Below are positions 8,905 through 19,206 of a stretch of 64,000 nt of DNA, piece by piece; the stretch's first letter is position 1, and each line of letters opens with the position of its first letter. Under the pieces are notes generated by a model that was not told the DNA's origin, did not search any database, and saw nothing but the letters and a program-made list of their open reading frames with translations. Position numbers and translations under genes: made by a program. The DNA is taken from positions 1,054,001-1,118,000 of the forward strand of contig NZ_CP053831.1 in the NCBI RefSeq assembly GCF_013372205.1. Direction: 5' to 3'. This DNA comes from Campylobacter mucosalis. Lineage in GTDB: Bacteria > Campylobacterota > Campylobacteria > Campylobacterales > Campylobacteraceae.

Positions 8905-10299
8905 ATGCTTTGGTTCTTTTTTTGTGTAGGCTTACTAATTTTAGCATACTTTACGTATGGCAAGGTTGTTGAGAAAATTTTTGTCATAAATCCAGAGAGA
9001 AAAACACCAGCACAAACGATGGCTGACGGCGTTGATTATGTCAATATGTCAAACTCTAAAGTTTTTCTTATCCAGCTTTTAAACATCGCTGGGCTTGGAC
9101 CGATTTTTGGACCGATTTTGGGGGCTTTATATGGCCCTGTGGCTATGCTTTGGATAGTCATTGGCTGTATCGTAGCAGGTGCGGTGCATGATTACTTTTC
9201 AGGTATGCTAAGTGTACGTTCAAATGGTGCTTCTGTGCCAACAGTTGTGGGCGATCATCTTGGTGTTTGGGCAAAGCATTTTATGAATATTTTTGCTCTT
9301 ATTTTGCTTCTTTTAGTTGGCGTGGTTTTCGTGCTTGGTCCAGCTAAGCTTTTAGCAAGTCTTACACCTATAAATGTGACAACTTGGGTTGGCATAATAT
9401 TTGCCTACTATATACTAGCAACTCTTATTTCAATAGATAAGATTATTGGCAGATTTTATCCTATTTTTGGGGCTTTGCTTCTATTTATGTCTATTGGGCT
9501 TACCTTTGGGCTAATCTTTAGCGATATCAAATTTTACTCAGTTGGACTTGATTTTTTTACAAACTATGACCCAAAAGGGCTTCCTATTTGGCCTTTGCTG
9601 TTTATAACAATATCTTGTGGTGCGATTTCTGGCTTTCACGCTACGCAGTCGCCACTAATGGCAAGGTGTATTGCAAATGAAAAATCGGGCAGAATGATAT
9701 TTTATGGAGCTATGATACTTGAGGGCATTATAGGACTTATTTGGTGTACATTAGGACTTAGTTTTTATGAGAGTCCTGAGGCTTTGGGTGCTGCTATAAA
9801 CGCTGGTTCTCCATCAAAAGTAGTACACGACATATCAATCGCACTTCTTGGTGGAGTTGGGGGTATCGTAGCTATTTTAGGCGTTGTCATACTTCCAATA
9901 ACCTCTGGCGATACAGCGTTTCGCTCGGCACGTCTTATCATCGCTGACTTTTTTAAACTCACACAAAAAGATCTCATAAAGCGCCTATACATAGCCATTC
10001 CGCTATTTGTGCTTGGATTTATCATTTCAAAGGTGGATTTTAATATCGTTTGGCGTTACTTTGGCTGGGCAAATCAAACCACTGCTGCAATAATGCTTTG
10101 GGCAGCCTCAGCGTATCTTTATAAATCAGACAAATTTCACTGGGTTACGACGCTTCCAGCACTATTTATGACATGCGTTGTTGTAACTTATCTAGCTTAC
10201 GCAAAAATAGGCTTTGGGCTTGATATAACCATTTCAACGATAATTGGTATAGTTGGGTCGATATTGTGTTTGGGGCTATTTTTTAGGCTAAAAAGATAA
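8905..10299 (+). CDS. cstA: Short CstA-family peptide/pyruvate transporter
   Basis: A 464-residue inner-membrane protein with about a dozen hydrophobic segments. The family signatures are visible: GVDYVNMSNSKVFLIQLLNIAGLGPIFGPILG near the N-terminus, GAVHDYFSGMLSVR, and SGFHATQSPLMARC near residue 250. CstA proteins import peptides during carbon starvation; relatives import pyruvate. Classical CstA is about 700 residues, so this is the short form, ending at the end of the core with no sign of frameshift. A strong AGGAGG ribosome site precedes the ATG. Substrate is not determinable from sequence. Confidence 0.88.
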   Translation: MLWFFFCVGLLILAYFTYGKVVEKIFVINPERKTPAQTMADGVDYVNMSNSKVFLIQLLNIAGLGPIFGPILGALYGPVAMLWIVIGCIVAGAVHDYFSGMLSVRSNGASVPTVVGDHLGVWAKHFMNIFALILLLLVGVVFVLGPAKLLASLTPINVTTWVGIIFAYYILATLISIDKIIGRFYPIFGALLLFMSIGLTFGLIFSDIKFYSVGLDFFTNYDPKGLPIWPLLFITISCGAISGFHATQSPLMARCIANEKSGRMIFYGAMILEGIIGLIWCTLGLSFYESPEALGAAINAGSPSKVVHDISIALLGGVGGIVAILGVVILPITSGDTAFRSARLIIADFFKLTQKDLIKRLYIAIPLFVLGFIISKVDFNIVWRYFGWANQTTAAIMLWAASAYLYKSDKFHWVTTLPALFMTCVVVTYLAYAKIGFGLDITISTIIGIVGSILCLGLFFRLKR

Positions 10300-10303
10300 A
10301 TTT

Positions 10304-10322
10304 GGGGTGGTTAAGCCGCCCC
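10304..10322. terminator. Bidirectional hairpin between cstA and folC
   Basis: GGGGTGG and CCGCCCC form a seven-pair stem (one G-T wobble) around a TTAAG loop. It lies between the convergent cstA and folC genes and contains the folC stop codon in its loop. It could terminate both genes. Confidence 0.6.
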
Positions 10323-11492
10323 TTGATATGCTTTTAAAAACGCCTCAACAAGATAAAATGAGCCAAAAACAAGATAAAGCTCACTATCTTTTTGTAGTTT
10401 TATGATTTCTAAATCATTTTGATCAAATTTCTTAAACTCAAATCCAAGCTCACTTAAAGCCAAATGCAAACCAGCTCCGCCAAGCTCACGCTCACTGCTT
10501 TTATACTCAAAAATAAGCACATCTTTTATGATGGGCTTTAGCGTTTTTAAAACGGCTTTAAAATCCTTATCCGCAAAACTATTAAAAATAAGTCTTAGCT
10601 TTTTGCCATTAAAATGTTTAGCAACAACCATCGCTCCAAGCTCGTTGTGTCCAACATCTACGTATAGATTAGACGAAATTTGCTCACATCTACCACGCAA
10701 CCTTAAACTGCTTAAATTTTTTATATTAACATCATTTAAAAGAAATTTTGCCCCGCTGTAAGCTAGAGTAAAATTTGAGATTAAAAAATCTGGCAAATTT
10801 TGCCTTTTGGTGTAATCTTGTATAGCTTGTTTGTCGTTTTGATTTAAAATTTCATACGAAAAGTGCAAATTTGAACCATAATAAACCGCCAAATCCTTTG
10901 CGATTTTGGCTGAAATTTCGTTCATATTGTCGTTTAATATGGCATTTTTTGACATCGCTTTAAATTTTGTGCTTGAAATTTTCTCCAAACTATCACCCAA
11001 AACCGCCGTGTGATCAAAGCCAATTGGCGTAAATAGGCTTAAAATTTTATCAAATACATTCGTAGCGTCACACTCCCCGCCCATTCCAGCCTCGCAGATA
11101 AAATAATCACACTGGCTAAACAGCACAGCCGCTAGAAGCGTCGCATACTCAAAATAACTAGTTTTTACCTTAAACTCATCTGGTAAAATTTCTAAAAGTT
11201 TTTGGTGTGCCAACTCCAAAAGTTCATCGCCTACGACATCGTCATTTAACCAAAAACGCTCACGAAAGTCAAAAATATGTGGGCTTGTATAGTGTCCAAC
11301 ACTCTTGCCATTTAGGTGTAAAATTTGTGCTAAAAATCTACCAGTTGAACCTTTGCCGTTTGTGCCGATAATATGAACGATTTTAAACGGCTTTAAATGC
11401 CCCTTTATGCTCTCATATGCACGAGGCATACGATAGTAGTCTATCTCTTTGTAAAAGAGGGGTTTGCTTGATAAAAACTCGTCTAATCTCAT
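10311..11492 (-). CDS. folC: Folylpolyglutamate synthase / dihydrofolate synthase
   Basis: A 393-residue Mur-ligase-like enzyme that adds glutamate to (dihydro)pteroate and to folates. The P-loop GTNGKGSTGR is near residues 43-52, and the HYTSPHIFDFRERFW substrate loop follows. The family segment GFDHTAVLGDSLEKI is near residue 155, and the C-terminal domain contains VDVGHNELG. It abuts the diguanylate cyclase gene without overlap and ends in a hairpin shared with cstA. The gene order folC-GGDEF-lptE-leuS suggests a long operon with leuS upstream. Confidence 0.93.
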   Translation of the reverse strand: MRLDEFLSSKPLFYKEIDYYRMPRAYESIKGHLKPFKIVHIIGTNGKGSTGRFLAQILHLNGKSVGHYTSPHIFDFRERFWLNDDVVGDELLELAHQKLLEILPDEFKVKTSYFEYATLLAAVLFSQCDYFICEAGMGGECDATNVFDKILSLFTPIGFDHTAVLGDSLEKISSTKFKAMSKNAILNDNMNEISAKIAKDLAVYYGSNLHFSYEILNQNDKQAIQDYTKRQNLPDFLISNFTLAYSGAKFLLNDVNIKNLSSLRLRGRCEQISSNLYVDVGHNELGAMVVAKHFNGKKLRLIFNSFADKDFKAVLKTLKPIIKDVLIFEYKSSERELGGAGLHLALSELGFEFKKFDQNDLEIIKLQKDSELYLVFGSFYLVEAFLKAYQGAA

Positions 11493-13058
11493 CTACGATA
11501 GTTTTGGAGAAACCTGATTTCGTCCATTTTGCTTTGAGTTATAAAGCATTTTATCAGCAGCCTCTATGGTGTTAGAGTCGCTTAAATTTAGGCTTCTAGT
11601 CGCCACGCCAACGCTTACTGTGACCTTTATGCGTTCGTCTTTATAGATAAACTTAAAGCTCTCTATCGCGCGTCTTAATTTTTCTGCAAAAACCAAGGCG
11701 TCATTTAGTGCTGTATTTGGCAGTAAAACTATAAATTCCTCGCCGCCATAACGTCCTATAAAGTCTATCTTTCGTATATTTTTCTTAAACAGCATAGCAA
11801 CAGTCGCAAGTATCGCATCTCCAGCGTCGTGACCAAATGTATCATTTATCTTTTTAAAGAAGTCAATATCTAAAAAGCAGATAGAATAATCAGTCCCGTA
11901 ACGCTTATACGCGTCTTCTATGCGACGTATCTCATCCATAAGTGCGCGTTTTGTAGCTGTTTTGGTTAAAAAGTCTTCACGGCTTTCAAGTTTTGCGTGT
12001 TCAAGCTCACGCTCGAGCAAATTTATACGCTCTTGAAGTTCTGAGATTGTAACTTGATTATCACTCATCTCAGCACCCAGCTCACGGCTCTCTATCTCAA
12101 GGGCGTTTGCGATATTAAATAGCATATTTTTTATCTGTTCAAAGCTGTTTGTGTCTAAATTTATATCCTTAATGTCGCTTTTTATGCCTTGAACCTTTTT
12201 ACTACTCTCTTTTGACGATGTTGCGATTTCTGAAATTCTAGTGCTTATGCTTCCTAAAACAGAATTTAATGAAGCTATTTTTTGAGAAACCTCATTTTTA
12301 TCATCCTCTATACGTCTATCAACTAAATTTTTTATATTATCTTGAACCTCTTGAGAGTTGATAGATGTTGGGTTGGTATTAATAGCACTTATCATAATGC
12401 TCATATCATCTTCAATATCTTTTGATATTGAAGGTTTTAGCATATAGGCAATAAGCTCGGCAACAGCAGCCATAGCGTTGCCATCGTTTTGCACGGTTAG
12501 ATAGCTCTCTAACTCGCTCATCATAGTTTTTAAATCCTCATTACCCCTAACGCCATAATACTTTAAAAAGTCTAAATAATCGGTGTTGTAAGAGCTTATT
12601 AGCTCAAACCACTTCTCTCTCATATCATCAAGAACTGCGACATCGCACTTTTTAGATAAAATTTGCATACTCTTTTCAGCCATATTTTTTGCGTCTTTGT
12701 TATGTAACATAGATATGACTTGCAAAACTCGCCTAGCAAATGCGTTAAGCGACTTGTATCCAGGGTCATCATCTACACTCGCTTGTGCCTGAGATGAGCT
12801 TCGGTTTAGCCTAGATATCACAAAAGCGATAAACTCATCTATCGTGTTTATATTTACAGCGCTTGCTTGTTGCTTAAATTCCCCACTTAACCTAGAGATA
12901 TACTGCTGTATGCGTTTAGTATCAGCGGTTGTAAAGCCATATTTTTGACAAATTTCATTATAAACTTCTGTATAATTTTCTGGAGTTAGCATCAAGTGAC
13001 GATTCTTAATCTCCAAAAGAGACTCTTTTACTATCTGTGCCACACTAATTGCTGCCAT
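11493..13058 (-). CDS. Diguanylate cyclase (GGDEF domain)
   Basis: A 521-residue cytoplasmic protein. The N-terminal about 330 residues are helical with no recognised sensor, and a coiled coil of about residues 260-350 precedes a C-terminal GGDEF domain. The active-site GGEEF is at residues 438-442, and an RKID sequence five residues upstream fits the RxxD inhibitory I-site, so product inhibition is likely. It should make cyclic di-GMP; no EAL domain is present. It overlaps lptE by 14 bases. What signal the N-terminal helices sense is unknown. Confidence 0.88.
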   Translation of the reverse strand: MAAISVAQIVKESLLEIKNRHLMLTPENYTEVYNEICQKYGFTTADTKRIQQYISRLSGEFKQQASAVNINTIDEFIAFVISRLNRSSSQAQASVDDDPGYKSLNAFARRVLQVISMLHNKDAKNMAEKSMQILSKKCDVAVLDDMREKWFELISSYNTDYLDFLKYYGVRGNEDLKTMMSELESYLTVQNDGNAMAAVAELIAYMLKPSISKDIEDDMSIMISAINTNPTSINSQEVQDNIKNLVDRRIEDDKNEVSQKIASLNSVLGSISTRISEIATSSKESSKKVQGIKSDIKDINLDTNSFEQIKNMLFNIANALEIESRELGAEMSDNQVTISELQERINLLERELEHAKLESREDFLTKTATKRALMDEIRRIEDAYKRYGTDYSICFLDIDFFKKINDTFGHDAGDAILATVAMLFKKNIRKIDFIGRYGGEEFIVLLPNTALNDALVFAEKLRRAIESFKFIYKDERIKVTVSVGVATRSLNLSDSNTIEAADKMLYNSKQNGRNQVSPKLS

Positions 13059-13578
13059 TTTTGTATCCTTTTATTGCTAATTTTGAAATATATTCATCAA
13101 ATGCTTCTTTTGAAGCCTCTCTTATAGCGTTGTATTTTTCGGTATCGCTGATGATACTATCTGCGTAACGCGAGTTTTTCATACGTCTTGAAATACTAAA
13201 ATCATACTCGCCACTAGCAGGTATCACAGCCACGCTTCCATCTTTAAATTTCGTTTTAAAATTTAGCCTTAACACAGCCTTGTATGATGAGATATAGCCA
13301 TACTCATCATAAATAGTCGCCTGATACGTAAGGGATGATGTTGAAATTTCTATAAATGTATTTGAGTTATCTTTGCTACCAAGTTTTTTATTTAGGCGAG
13401 AAACAACGCCCTCCATAACTGCGTCTTTGATTAAAACGCTGTTTTTTGGCTCGATTTTATCAACGATAACATCAACATAAACGCTATCACTAAGCACATC
13501 TTTTGTGATTTTTGAAACTGGCTTGTAGCCACAACCAACAAAGAAAAAAGCCAAAAAAATTGCAAAAATATATCTCAA
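13045..13578 (-). CDS. lptE: LptE-like LPS-assembly lipoprotein
   Basis: A 177-residue lipoprotein. The signal peptide ends in the lipobox FVGCGYKP, with acylated Cys16. GYKPVSK directly after the cysteine, followed by beta-rich sequence, is typical of LptE, the plug of the LptD outer-membrane LPS translocon. Sequence identity to E. coli LptE is weak, as usual, so the call leans on the lipobox-GY motif, size and the location downstream of leuS (the same association as in E. coli and, from memory, Campylobacter). It starts three bases after leuS. Confidence 0.8.
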   Translation of the reverse strand: MRYIFAIFLAFFFVGCGYKPVSKITKDVLSDSVYVDVIVDKIEPKNSVLIKDAVMEGVVSRLNKKLGSKDNSNTFIEISTSSLTYQATIYDEYGYISSYKAVLRLNFKTKFKDGSVAVIPASGEYDFSISRRMKNSRYADSIISDTEKYNAIREASKEAFDEYISKLAIKGYKNGSN

Positions 13579-13581
13579 ATT

Positions 13582-16029
13582 TTATCCTTTTACCACGATA
13601 TTTACGAGTTTGCCTTTGATATAAATCTCTTTTAAAATCTCTTTGCCGCTAAGCCATTTTGCAGTTTTCTCTTTTGCGATTTTTAAAATTTCATCTTCGC
13701 TTGTATCAGCTGAAATTTCAAACTCGGCACGTTTTTTGCCGTTAATCGTAACCGCTAAATTTATCGTATCTTTAACAAACACTTCATCTTTTATAGCAAT
13801 CTTAGTGAAATTTCTAAGTCCAAAAAGCTCTTTGCTAAGCTCTGAGGCGATATGTGGGACGATTGGCTCAAGTAAATTTAAGATAATAAAAAATCCCTCG
13901 CTATTTACATCATCGTTTTGCTGTGCATTTAGGGCATTTAGTGCCTCCATACAAGCAGCAATTAGCGTATTAAACGTAAAACTCTCGTTATAAACATCTT
14001 GTGATTTTTTAAGTGCTTCATAGACTTTTAGCCTAGCAAATTTCTCATCTTTGCTTAAATTTTCGTGCTTTATATCAGGTATTTTATCCACCGGTTTAAT
14101 GCTACTAGCCTTATCATAAAGCCTATTTAAGAAGCGAAACGCACCTTCAACGGCACTATCATTCCACTCAAGCTCCTTTTGTGGTGGGGCTGCAAAAAGT
14201 ATAAAAAGCCTTGCTGTATCGGCTCCGTATTTATGGATAATATCATCTGGATCAACGACATTACCCTTGCTTTTACTCATCTTTTTGCCGTCTTTTAGCA
14301 CCATACCTTGCGTTAGCAAATTCTTAAACGGCTCACTATCACGAAGATAGCCCAAATCCCTTAACGCCTTTTGAAAAAATCTAGCGTATAAAAGGTGTAA
14401 AATAGCGTGTTCAATGCCACCGATATACTGATCAACGCTCATCCAGTAATCAACGCTTTGTCTGTCAAGTGCTGTTTTATCCCACGTTTTCTCATCGCTT
14501 GCATATCTTGCAAAATACCACGAACTTTCAAAAAACGTATCCATTGTATCAGTTTCACGAACGGCGTTTGTGCCACATTTTGGGCATTTTGTAAATTTCC
14601 AAGTTGGGTGCTTATCAAGCGGATTGCCTTCACCTGTAATTTCTACATCATCAGGCAATGTTACAGGCAAGTTTTCTAGCTTTTCGCTAACAACACCGCA
14701 TTTTGGACAGCAAATAGTTGGCACTGGCGCGCCCCAGTATCTTTGGCGAGATATGCCCCAGTCGCGGATTTTAAAATTTACAACCCTTTTGCCTAGATTT
14801 TCACTCTCAAATTTAGCGATGATTTTCTCTTTTGCCTCTTCTGTTTTTAGTCCGTTAATCAAAGGCGAATTTATAGCTACGCCGTAATCAGAATTTGCTC
14901 TATCCTCAATCTCATCGTTAGTTTTTACGACCTTTAAAATCGGCAGATTAAACTTACTTGCAAACTCAAAATCTCTTTGATCGTGTCCCGGCACTGCCAT
15001 AATCGCGCCACTGCCGTAATCTGAAAGGATAAAATTCGCAACCCAAACTGGGATTTTTGCGTCTGTTAAAGGGTGTTTTACATAAATTCCTAAAAATACG
15101 CCGTCTTTGTCACTTGCTTGTCGCTCTCTTGGGCTTTGATTTAGGATTGATTTTATTTTTGATTTTGCTTCATCACTTAAAATATCGGTATTTAAAAGTG
15201 TTTTTACAATCTCGTGCTCTGGTGCAAGTGCTGTGTAGCTAACGCCATAAATCGTGTCTGGACGCGTAGTAAATACGCTAAATCCGTCAAATTTAGAGCC
15301 TAAAATTTCACGCGAATGCTCATCTAAAAATAGCTTAAATTCCAAACCGCTACTTTTGCCAATCCAGTTTTCTTGCATTGTTAAAACCTGACTTGGCCAC
15401 CTACCCTCTAAGCTCTTTAAGTCATCAAGCAACTCATCGGCGTAATCTGTGATTTTTAGGTAATATCCCGGTAGCTCTTTTTGCACGACTTCGTTGCCAC
15501 AACGCCAACAACAACCCTCCTCAACCTGCTCATTTGCTAGCACAGTTTGGTCGTGTTCGCACCAATTTACAACGGCTAGTTTACGATAAACAAGCCCTTT
15601 TTCAAACATTTTTATGAAAAATTCCTGCTCCCACTTTGTATAAATCGGATCAGAAGTGGCAAGCTCACGCCTTTTTGAAAACGAAAGTCCAAGCGCGCTA
15701 AGCTCATTTTTCATATAATCAATATTTTCATAAGTCCATTTTTTTGGATGAATTTTATGTTTTATGGCTGCATTTTCAGCTGGCATCCCAAAGCTATCAA
15801 AGCCGATAGGGTGTAAAACGTTAAAGCCTTGCTTTCTGTAATAACGTGCCAAAGCATCGCCGATTGTGTAGTTTCTAACGTGCCCCATATGAATGCGTCC
15901 GCTTGGGTATGGGAACATACTTAAAATGTATTTTTTTGGCAAAGTGTAGTCATCTTTTGGCTCAAATTCGCCGTTTTTTTCCCAAATTTCTTGCCATTTT
16001 TTCTCAATTTGCGTTGGATTATAAGCCAT
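13582..16029 (-). CDS. leuS: Leucyl-tRNA synthetase
   Basis: An 815-residue class I synthetase that charges tRNA-Leu. The HIGH signature appears as [11 protein letters not shown] near residue 40, and KMSKSKGN lies near residue 578. The CP1 editing domain includes the threonine-rich [12 protein letters not shown] near residue 248. A zinc-knuckle-like pair of CxxC motifs (CCPKCG, KCPKCG) is present around residue 445-475. Length is normal for bacterial LeuRS. It follows the small membrane protein gene at 16038 after eight bases. Confidence 0.96.
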   Translation of the reverse strand: MAYNPTQIEKKWQEIWEKNGEFEPKDDYTLPKKYILSMFPYPSGRIHMGHVRNYTIGDALARYYRKQGFNVLHPIGFDSFGMPAENAAIKHKIHPKKWTYENIDYMKNELSALGLSFSKRRELATSDPIYTKWEQEFFIKMFEKGLVYRKLAVVNWCEHDQTVLANEQVEEGCCWRCGNEVVQKELPGYYLKITDYADELLDDLKSLEGRWPSQVLTMQENWIGKSSGLEFKLFLDEHSREILGSKFDGFSVFTTRPDTIYGVSYTALAPEHEIVKTLLNTDILSDEAKSKIKSILNQSPRERQASDKDGVFLGIYVKHPLTDAKIPVWVANFILSDYGSGAIMAVPGHDQRDFEFASKFNLPILKVVKTNDEIEDRANSDYGVAINSPLINGLKTEEAKEKIIAKFESENLGKRVVNFKIRDWGISRQRYWGAPVPTICCPKCGVVSEKLENLPVTLPDDVEITGEGNPLDKHPTWKFTKCPKCGTNAVRETDTMDTFFESSWYFARYASDEKTWDKTALDRQSVDYWMSVDQYIGGIEHAILHLLYARFFQKALRDLGYLRDSEPFKNLLTQGMVLKDGKKMSKSKGNVVDPDDIIHKYGADTARLFILFAAPPQKELEWNDSAVEGAFRFLNRLYDKASSIKPVDKIPDIKHENLSKDEKFARLKVYEALKKSQDVYNESFTFNTLIAACMEALNALNAQQNDDVNSEGFFIILNLLEPIVPHIASELSKELFGLRNFTKIAIKDEVFVKDTINLAVTINGKKRAEFEISADTSEDEILKIAKEKTAKWLSGKEILKEIYIKGKLVNIVVKG

Positions 16030-16037
16030 TTTTTCTC

Positions 16038-16376
16038 CTAAAATTCATCTTGCGACTTGCTTGATTCAATTAAAACAAGTGCGAGTGAGAATACGTTTGC
16101 AATTACAGCACCGATAACTAGCGAGTAAGTCAGGGTCATATTTGCACTCACTTGCAATACGACAAATGCTGGAATTAAGTGCAAATCAGCCACAAGCGAA
16201 CTTGCAAAAAGCTCGGCTGAAAATATATTTCTAACACCTATTTTAAGTAGAGTTGAAACCAAATTTATACTAGCAGCCACAAATAGAGCAATCTCATTTT
16301 TATCATACAAAAAACCTGCTGCCGTAGTTAAGCTCATAAGAGCAAAAAATACATAAATAACCTTACCCCAGTTCAT
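16038..16376 (-). CDS. Small four-helix membrane protein (DUF6394-like)
   Basis: A 112-residue protein with about four hydrophobic helices and short charged loops, ending in a polar tail (SSKSQDEF). It resembles an uncharacterised Campylobacterota membrane family that I remember as DUF6394. It is placed between secF and leuS with nine-base gaps and is surely co-transcribed. No catalytic motif is visible and the function is unknown. Confidence 0.75.
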   Translation of the reverse strand: MNWGKVIYVFFALMSLTTAAGFLYDKNEIALFVAASINLVSTLLKIGVRNIFSAELFASSLVADLHLIPAFVVLQVSANMTLTYSLVIGAVIANVFSLALVLIESSKSQDEF

Positions 16377-16385
16377 CTTAACTCC

Positions 16386-17357
16386 TTAAACAACACCTTT
16401 TTCAAACATAGCACGCTCTTTTTCACGCTCTTTTTTCTGCTTTTGTCTTTCTGCCTCTTTTGCTCTGTATTCAGTTACTTTGAAATTTAACCATATTAAA
16501 AATGGAGAGCCTATATATATCGAGCTTACCGTGCCTATAATGATACCTACAAGCAACACAAAAGAGAAGCCATTTATCATATCTCCACCAAAGAAGTAAA
16601 GAACCAAAACAACCATTAAAGTCGTAGATGAAGTAAGTATCGTTCGTGAGAGAGTTTGTGAGATACTTTCGTTTATTATCGCTTCAATGTCTGTGCGTTT
16701 ACTCGTATGTATATTTTCTCTAATGCGGTCAAATATGATAATCGTGTCATTTAGCGAGTAGCCAAGAACGGTTAAAATAGCCGCAAGTGTGTCTAAATTT
16801 ACATCAATATTAAACAAAGATATCGCACCAATAGTAATGACAACATCGTGAATTTCAGTGACAACAGCAGCTAGTGCAAAACGCCACTCAAAACGAAAAG
16901 CGATATATATAAGCACCGCGCCAAAGGATACAAATATCGCCATTAAGCCCTTTTCTCTAAGCTCATCTCCGACTTTTGGACCAACTATATCAACACGGCG
17001 AATTTCTAAATTTCCAGTATCTTTTAAAAGCTCTTTAACTTCCACTCCTATATCAGAGCCAAGGTTTGATGATGAGCCCGAAAATCGTATATTTACCTCA
17101 TTTTCAGAGCCAAATTCCGTAACACTAGCATTTTTTAAAGTTTCATTTTTAGCCAGAGCTTCTCTTATCTTATCAAGAGGTGCTTTTGTGTCGTATTTAA
17201 GCTGGATAAGTGTTCCGCCTGAAAAGTCTATGCCGTAGTTTAAGCCCTTTGTGACAAGTAAAAAAACTGAGCCAAAAAATAGTATCGAAGATAGAACAAC
17301 AGAAGCAAATCTAAGCCTCATAAAATCATAAACTTTAGCTTTTGTAAAAATTTGCAC
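16386..17357 (-). CDS. secF: Protein translocase subunit SecF
   Basis: A 323-residue RND-family membrane protein of the SecDF accessory complex, which uses proton flow to pull exported proteins into the periplasm. It has one N-terminal helix, the GLNYGIDFSGGTLIQLKY motif, a periplasmic P1-like domain, then five membrane helices including GYSLNDTIIIFDRIREN (the conserved Asp and Arg of motif D5). A charged Lys/Glu tail ends the protein. It lies two bases after secD in the yajC-secD-secF operon. Confidence 0.96.
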   Translation of the reverse strand: MQIFTKAKVYDFMRLRFASVVLSSILFFGSVFLLVTKGLNYGIDFSGGTLIQLKYDTKAPLDKIREALAKNETLKNASVTEFGSENEVNIRFSGSSSNLGSDIGVEVKELLKDTGNLEIRRVDIVGPKVGDELREKGLMAIFVSFGAVLIYIAFRFEWRFALAAVVTEIHDVVITIGAISLFNIDVNLDTLAAILTVLGYSLNDTIIIFDRIRENIHTSKRTDIEAIINESISQTLSRTILTSSTTLMVVLVLYFFGGDMINGFSFVLLVGIIIGTVSSIYIGSPFLIWLNFKVTEYRAKEAERQKQKKEREKERAMFEKGVV

Positions 17358-17359
17358 GA

Positions 17360-18937
17360 CTATCCCCTTTTATAACCAAACCAAAATTTTGTATTGCCAC
17401 TTTTTTCTATCCTATCAGCAATCAAATCAAAACACCCGTGTGTGCCTAAAATAGCAGTAAGCATGGAAGCTAAAACGCCTATACTCATAGTAACAGCAAA
17501 GCCTTTAACTGGACCAGTGCCATAAGCATAAAGAGCTACAACCGTTATAAGCGTTGTGATATTTGCGTCAACTATCGCACTCATCGCATTTTCGTAGCCT
17601 TTTTTAATCGAAGTCTTAAGACTAGCTCCGTCCCTTATAAATTCCCTCATACGTTCGTTTATAATGACGTTTGCATCAACTGCCATACCGATAGTAAGGA
17701 CGATACCAGCCATACCAGGTAGCGTAAGAGTCGCACCAAACAGTGCCATTATCGCTATTAAAATCAAAATATTTGCCACAAGTGCAATATTTGCTAAAAT
17801 TCCAGAAAATCCGTAATAAACAATCATAAACAATACAATAAGCATAGAAGCACCAGCTAAAGCGTTCATACTTTTACTAATACTCTCAGCACCAAGGCTT
17901 GGCCCAATACTACGCTTTTCAAGCAATTTTACAGGTGCGAGTAACGCACCACTTCTAAGAGCGATAGCTAAATCGTGAGCCTCCTCAACGCTAAATCCAC
18001 CGCTTATCTGACCACTGCCACCACCAATTCTCTCGTTTATCACAGGAGCTGAATAAACCTTGCCGTCAAGCACAATAGCTAAGCGTTTACCGACATTTGC
18101 ACCAGTAAAATCTCCAAAAATTCTAGCACCCTCAGAATTTAGCGAGAAGTTTATAATAGGCTGATTATTTTGCTGAGAAAATGCAACTTTTGCGTCTGTT
18201 AGCATTGCTCCATCAAGCACTGGCACACTTTTTAGGACATATTTTATGGCTTCACTTTTAACATCAGGATATATGATATCTCCATAGCTTTCAGCTTGAG
18301 CCGCACTCATCGTGTTTGCCTGGTCTTGACGCTTATCGTCTACTGCCATAAGTTGTAAGTGTGCTGCCTTTGCTATAAGCTCTCTAGCACGCATTTCATC
18401 AGCCTCGCTCTTAATGCCAGGTAGCTCAACTAAGATATTATCTTTACCCTGCTTTGCAACAGTTGGCTCAGCCAATCCAAACTGATCAAGCCTATTTCTA
18501 ATAGTCTCAACCGCCTGAGATACAGCATAATCAAGAGTTGCCACTCTCTCTTGCTCTGTTAAATTTAAAGAGTAGTTTAAGCCATCTTTTTTAACGTCTA
18601 AACCGCCAATTTCTGAGAGCATTTTTTCAACTTTTGACACATCGTCGCTATCAATCAAAGAGAAATTTATAGTTTCATCTTTTACTTTTAGTTTATCTAT
18701 TAAAATTTCCTCTTTTTTAGCATAGTAGTTTACACTAGCTGCAATTGACTTTACCTTTGAGTGCACGGCAACTTCTGTTTCTACGCCAAGTAGCATATAA
18801 AGACCGCCTTGTAAATCAAGCCCTAAGCTAACCTTTGCTCCAGTTTGAGTTTGCAAAAAAGACGGCATTGAAAAGCCGACTCCAAACAAAATGGCTATTA
18901 AAAATATAACAAGCCTGTAAGTTATTTTAGAGCCCAT
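17360..18937 (-). CDS. secD: Protein translocase subunit SecD
   Basis: A 525-residue partner of SecF. It has an N-terminal membrane helix, the motif LGLDLQGGLYMLLGVE near residue 40, a large periplasmic region with TIRNRLDQFGLAEP, and the GGFSVEEAHDLAIALRSGALLAP segment before the C-terminal membrane domain. The latter contains GMAVDANVIINERMRE with the proton-relay Asp. Length is slightly below E. coli SecD (615). The start ATG shares one base with the yajC stop. Confidence 0.96.
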   Translation of the reverse strand: MGSKITYRLVIFLIAILFGVGFSMPSFLQTQTGAKVSLGLDLQGGLYMLLGVETEVAVHSKVKSIAASVNYYAKKEEILIDKLKVKDETINFSLIDSDDVSKVEKMLSEIGGLDVKKDGLNYSLNLTEQERVATLDYAVSQAVETIRNRLDQFGLAEPTVAKQGKDNILVELPGIKSEADEMRARELIAKAAHLQLMAVDDKRQDQANTMSAAQAESYGDIIYPDVKSEAIKYVLKSVPVLDGAMLTDAKVAFSQQNNQPIINFSLNSEGARIFGDFTGANVGKRLAIVLDGKVYSAPVINERIGGGSGQISGGFSVEEAHDLAIALRSGALLAPVKLLEKRSIGPSLGAESISKSMNALAGASMLIVLFMIVYYGFSGILANIALVANILILIAIMALFGATLTLPGMAGIVLTIGMAVDANVIINERMREFIRDGASLKTSIKKGYENAMSAIVDANITTLITVVALYAYGTGPVKGFAVTMSIGVLASMLTAILGTHGCFDLIADRIEKSGNTKFWFGYKRG

Positions 18938-19206
18938 TACGCTTCTATCTTTTTAGCCACAAAATCACGTGCTATGCGGACGATTACGTCATCGTTAAGC
19001 TTTACTTTGATAAAATCATCCTCTGGTTTTATCACTTCACAAACAAGACCACCGCTTGTTACGATTTTATCACCTTTTTGCAAGGCTTGTATCATCGCTT
19101 GGTGTTGCTTTTGCTGTTTTTGTTGTGGTCTGATAACCAAAAAGTAAAATATCGCAAAAAGCACGATAAGAGGTAGTAATGAAGCTAGAAAATTTCCTTC
19201 CTGCAT
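18937..19206 (-). CDS. yajC: Preprotein translocase subunit YajC
   Basis: An 89-residue single-span protein of the holotranslocon. A hydrophobic helix near residues 9-26 is followed by RPQQKQQKQHQ and a small beta domain (GDKIVTSGGLVCEV), which is diagnostic of YajC. It heads the yajC-secD-secF group. Its start codon lies inside the 5' end of the divergent lnt reading frame, so the two genes share their first 28 bases on opposite strands if the annotated lnt start is right. Confidence 0.94.
   Translation of the reverse strand: MQEGNFLASLLPLIVLFAIFYFLVIRPQQKQQKQHQAMIQALQKGDKIVTSGGLVCEVIKPEDDFIKVKLNDDVIVRIARDFVAKKIEA

Noticed and set aside
10303-10308. Short G and C runs of 4-5 bases (for example here and near 51305)
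   Set aside because: Too short for frequent slippage and explained by hairpin stems or ordinary codons.
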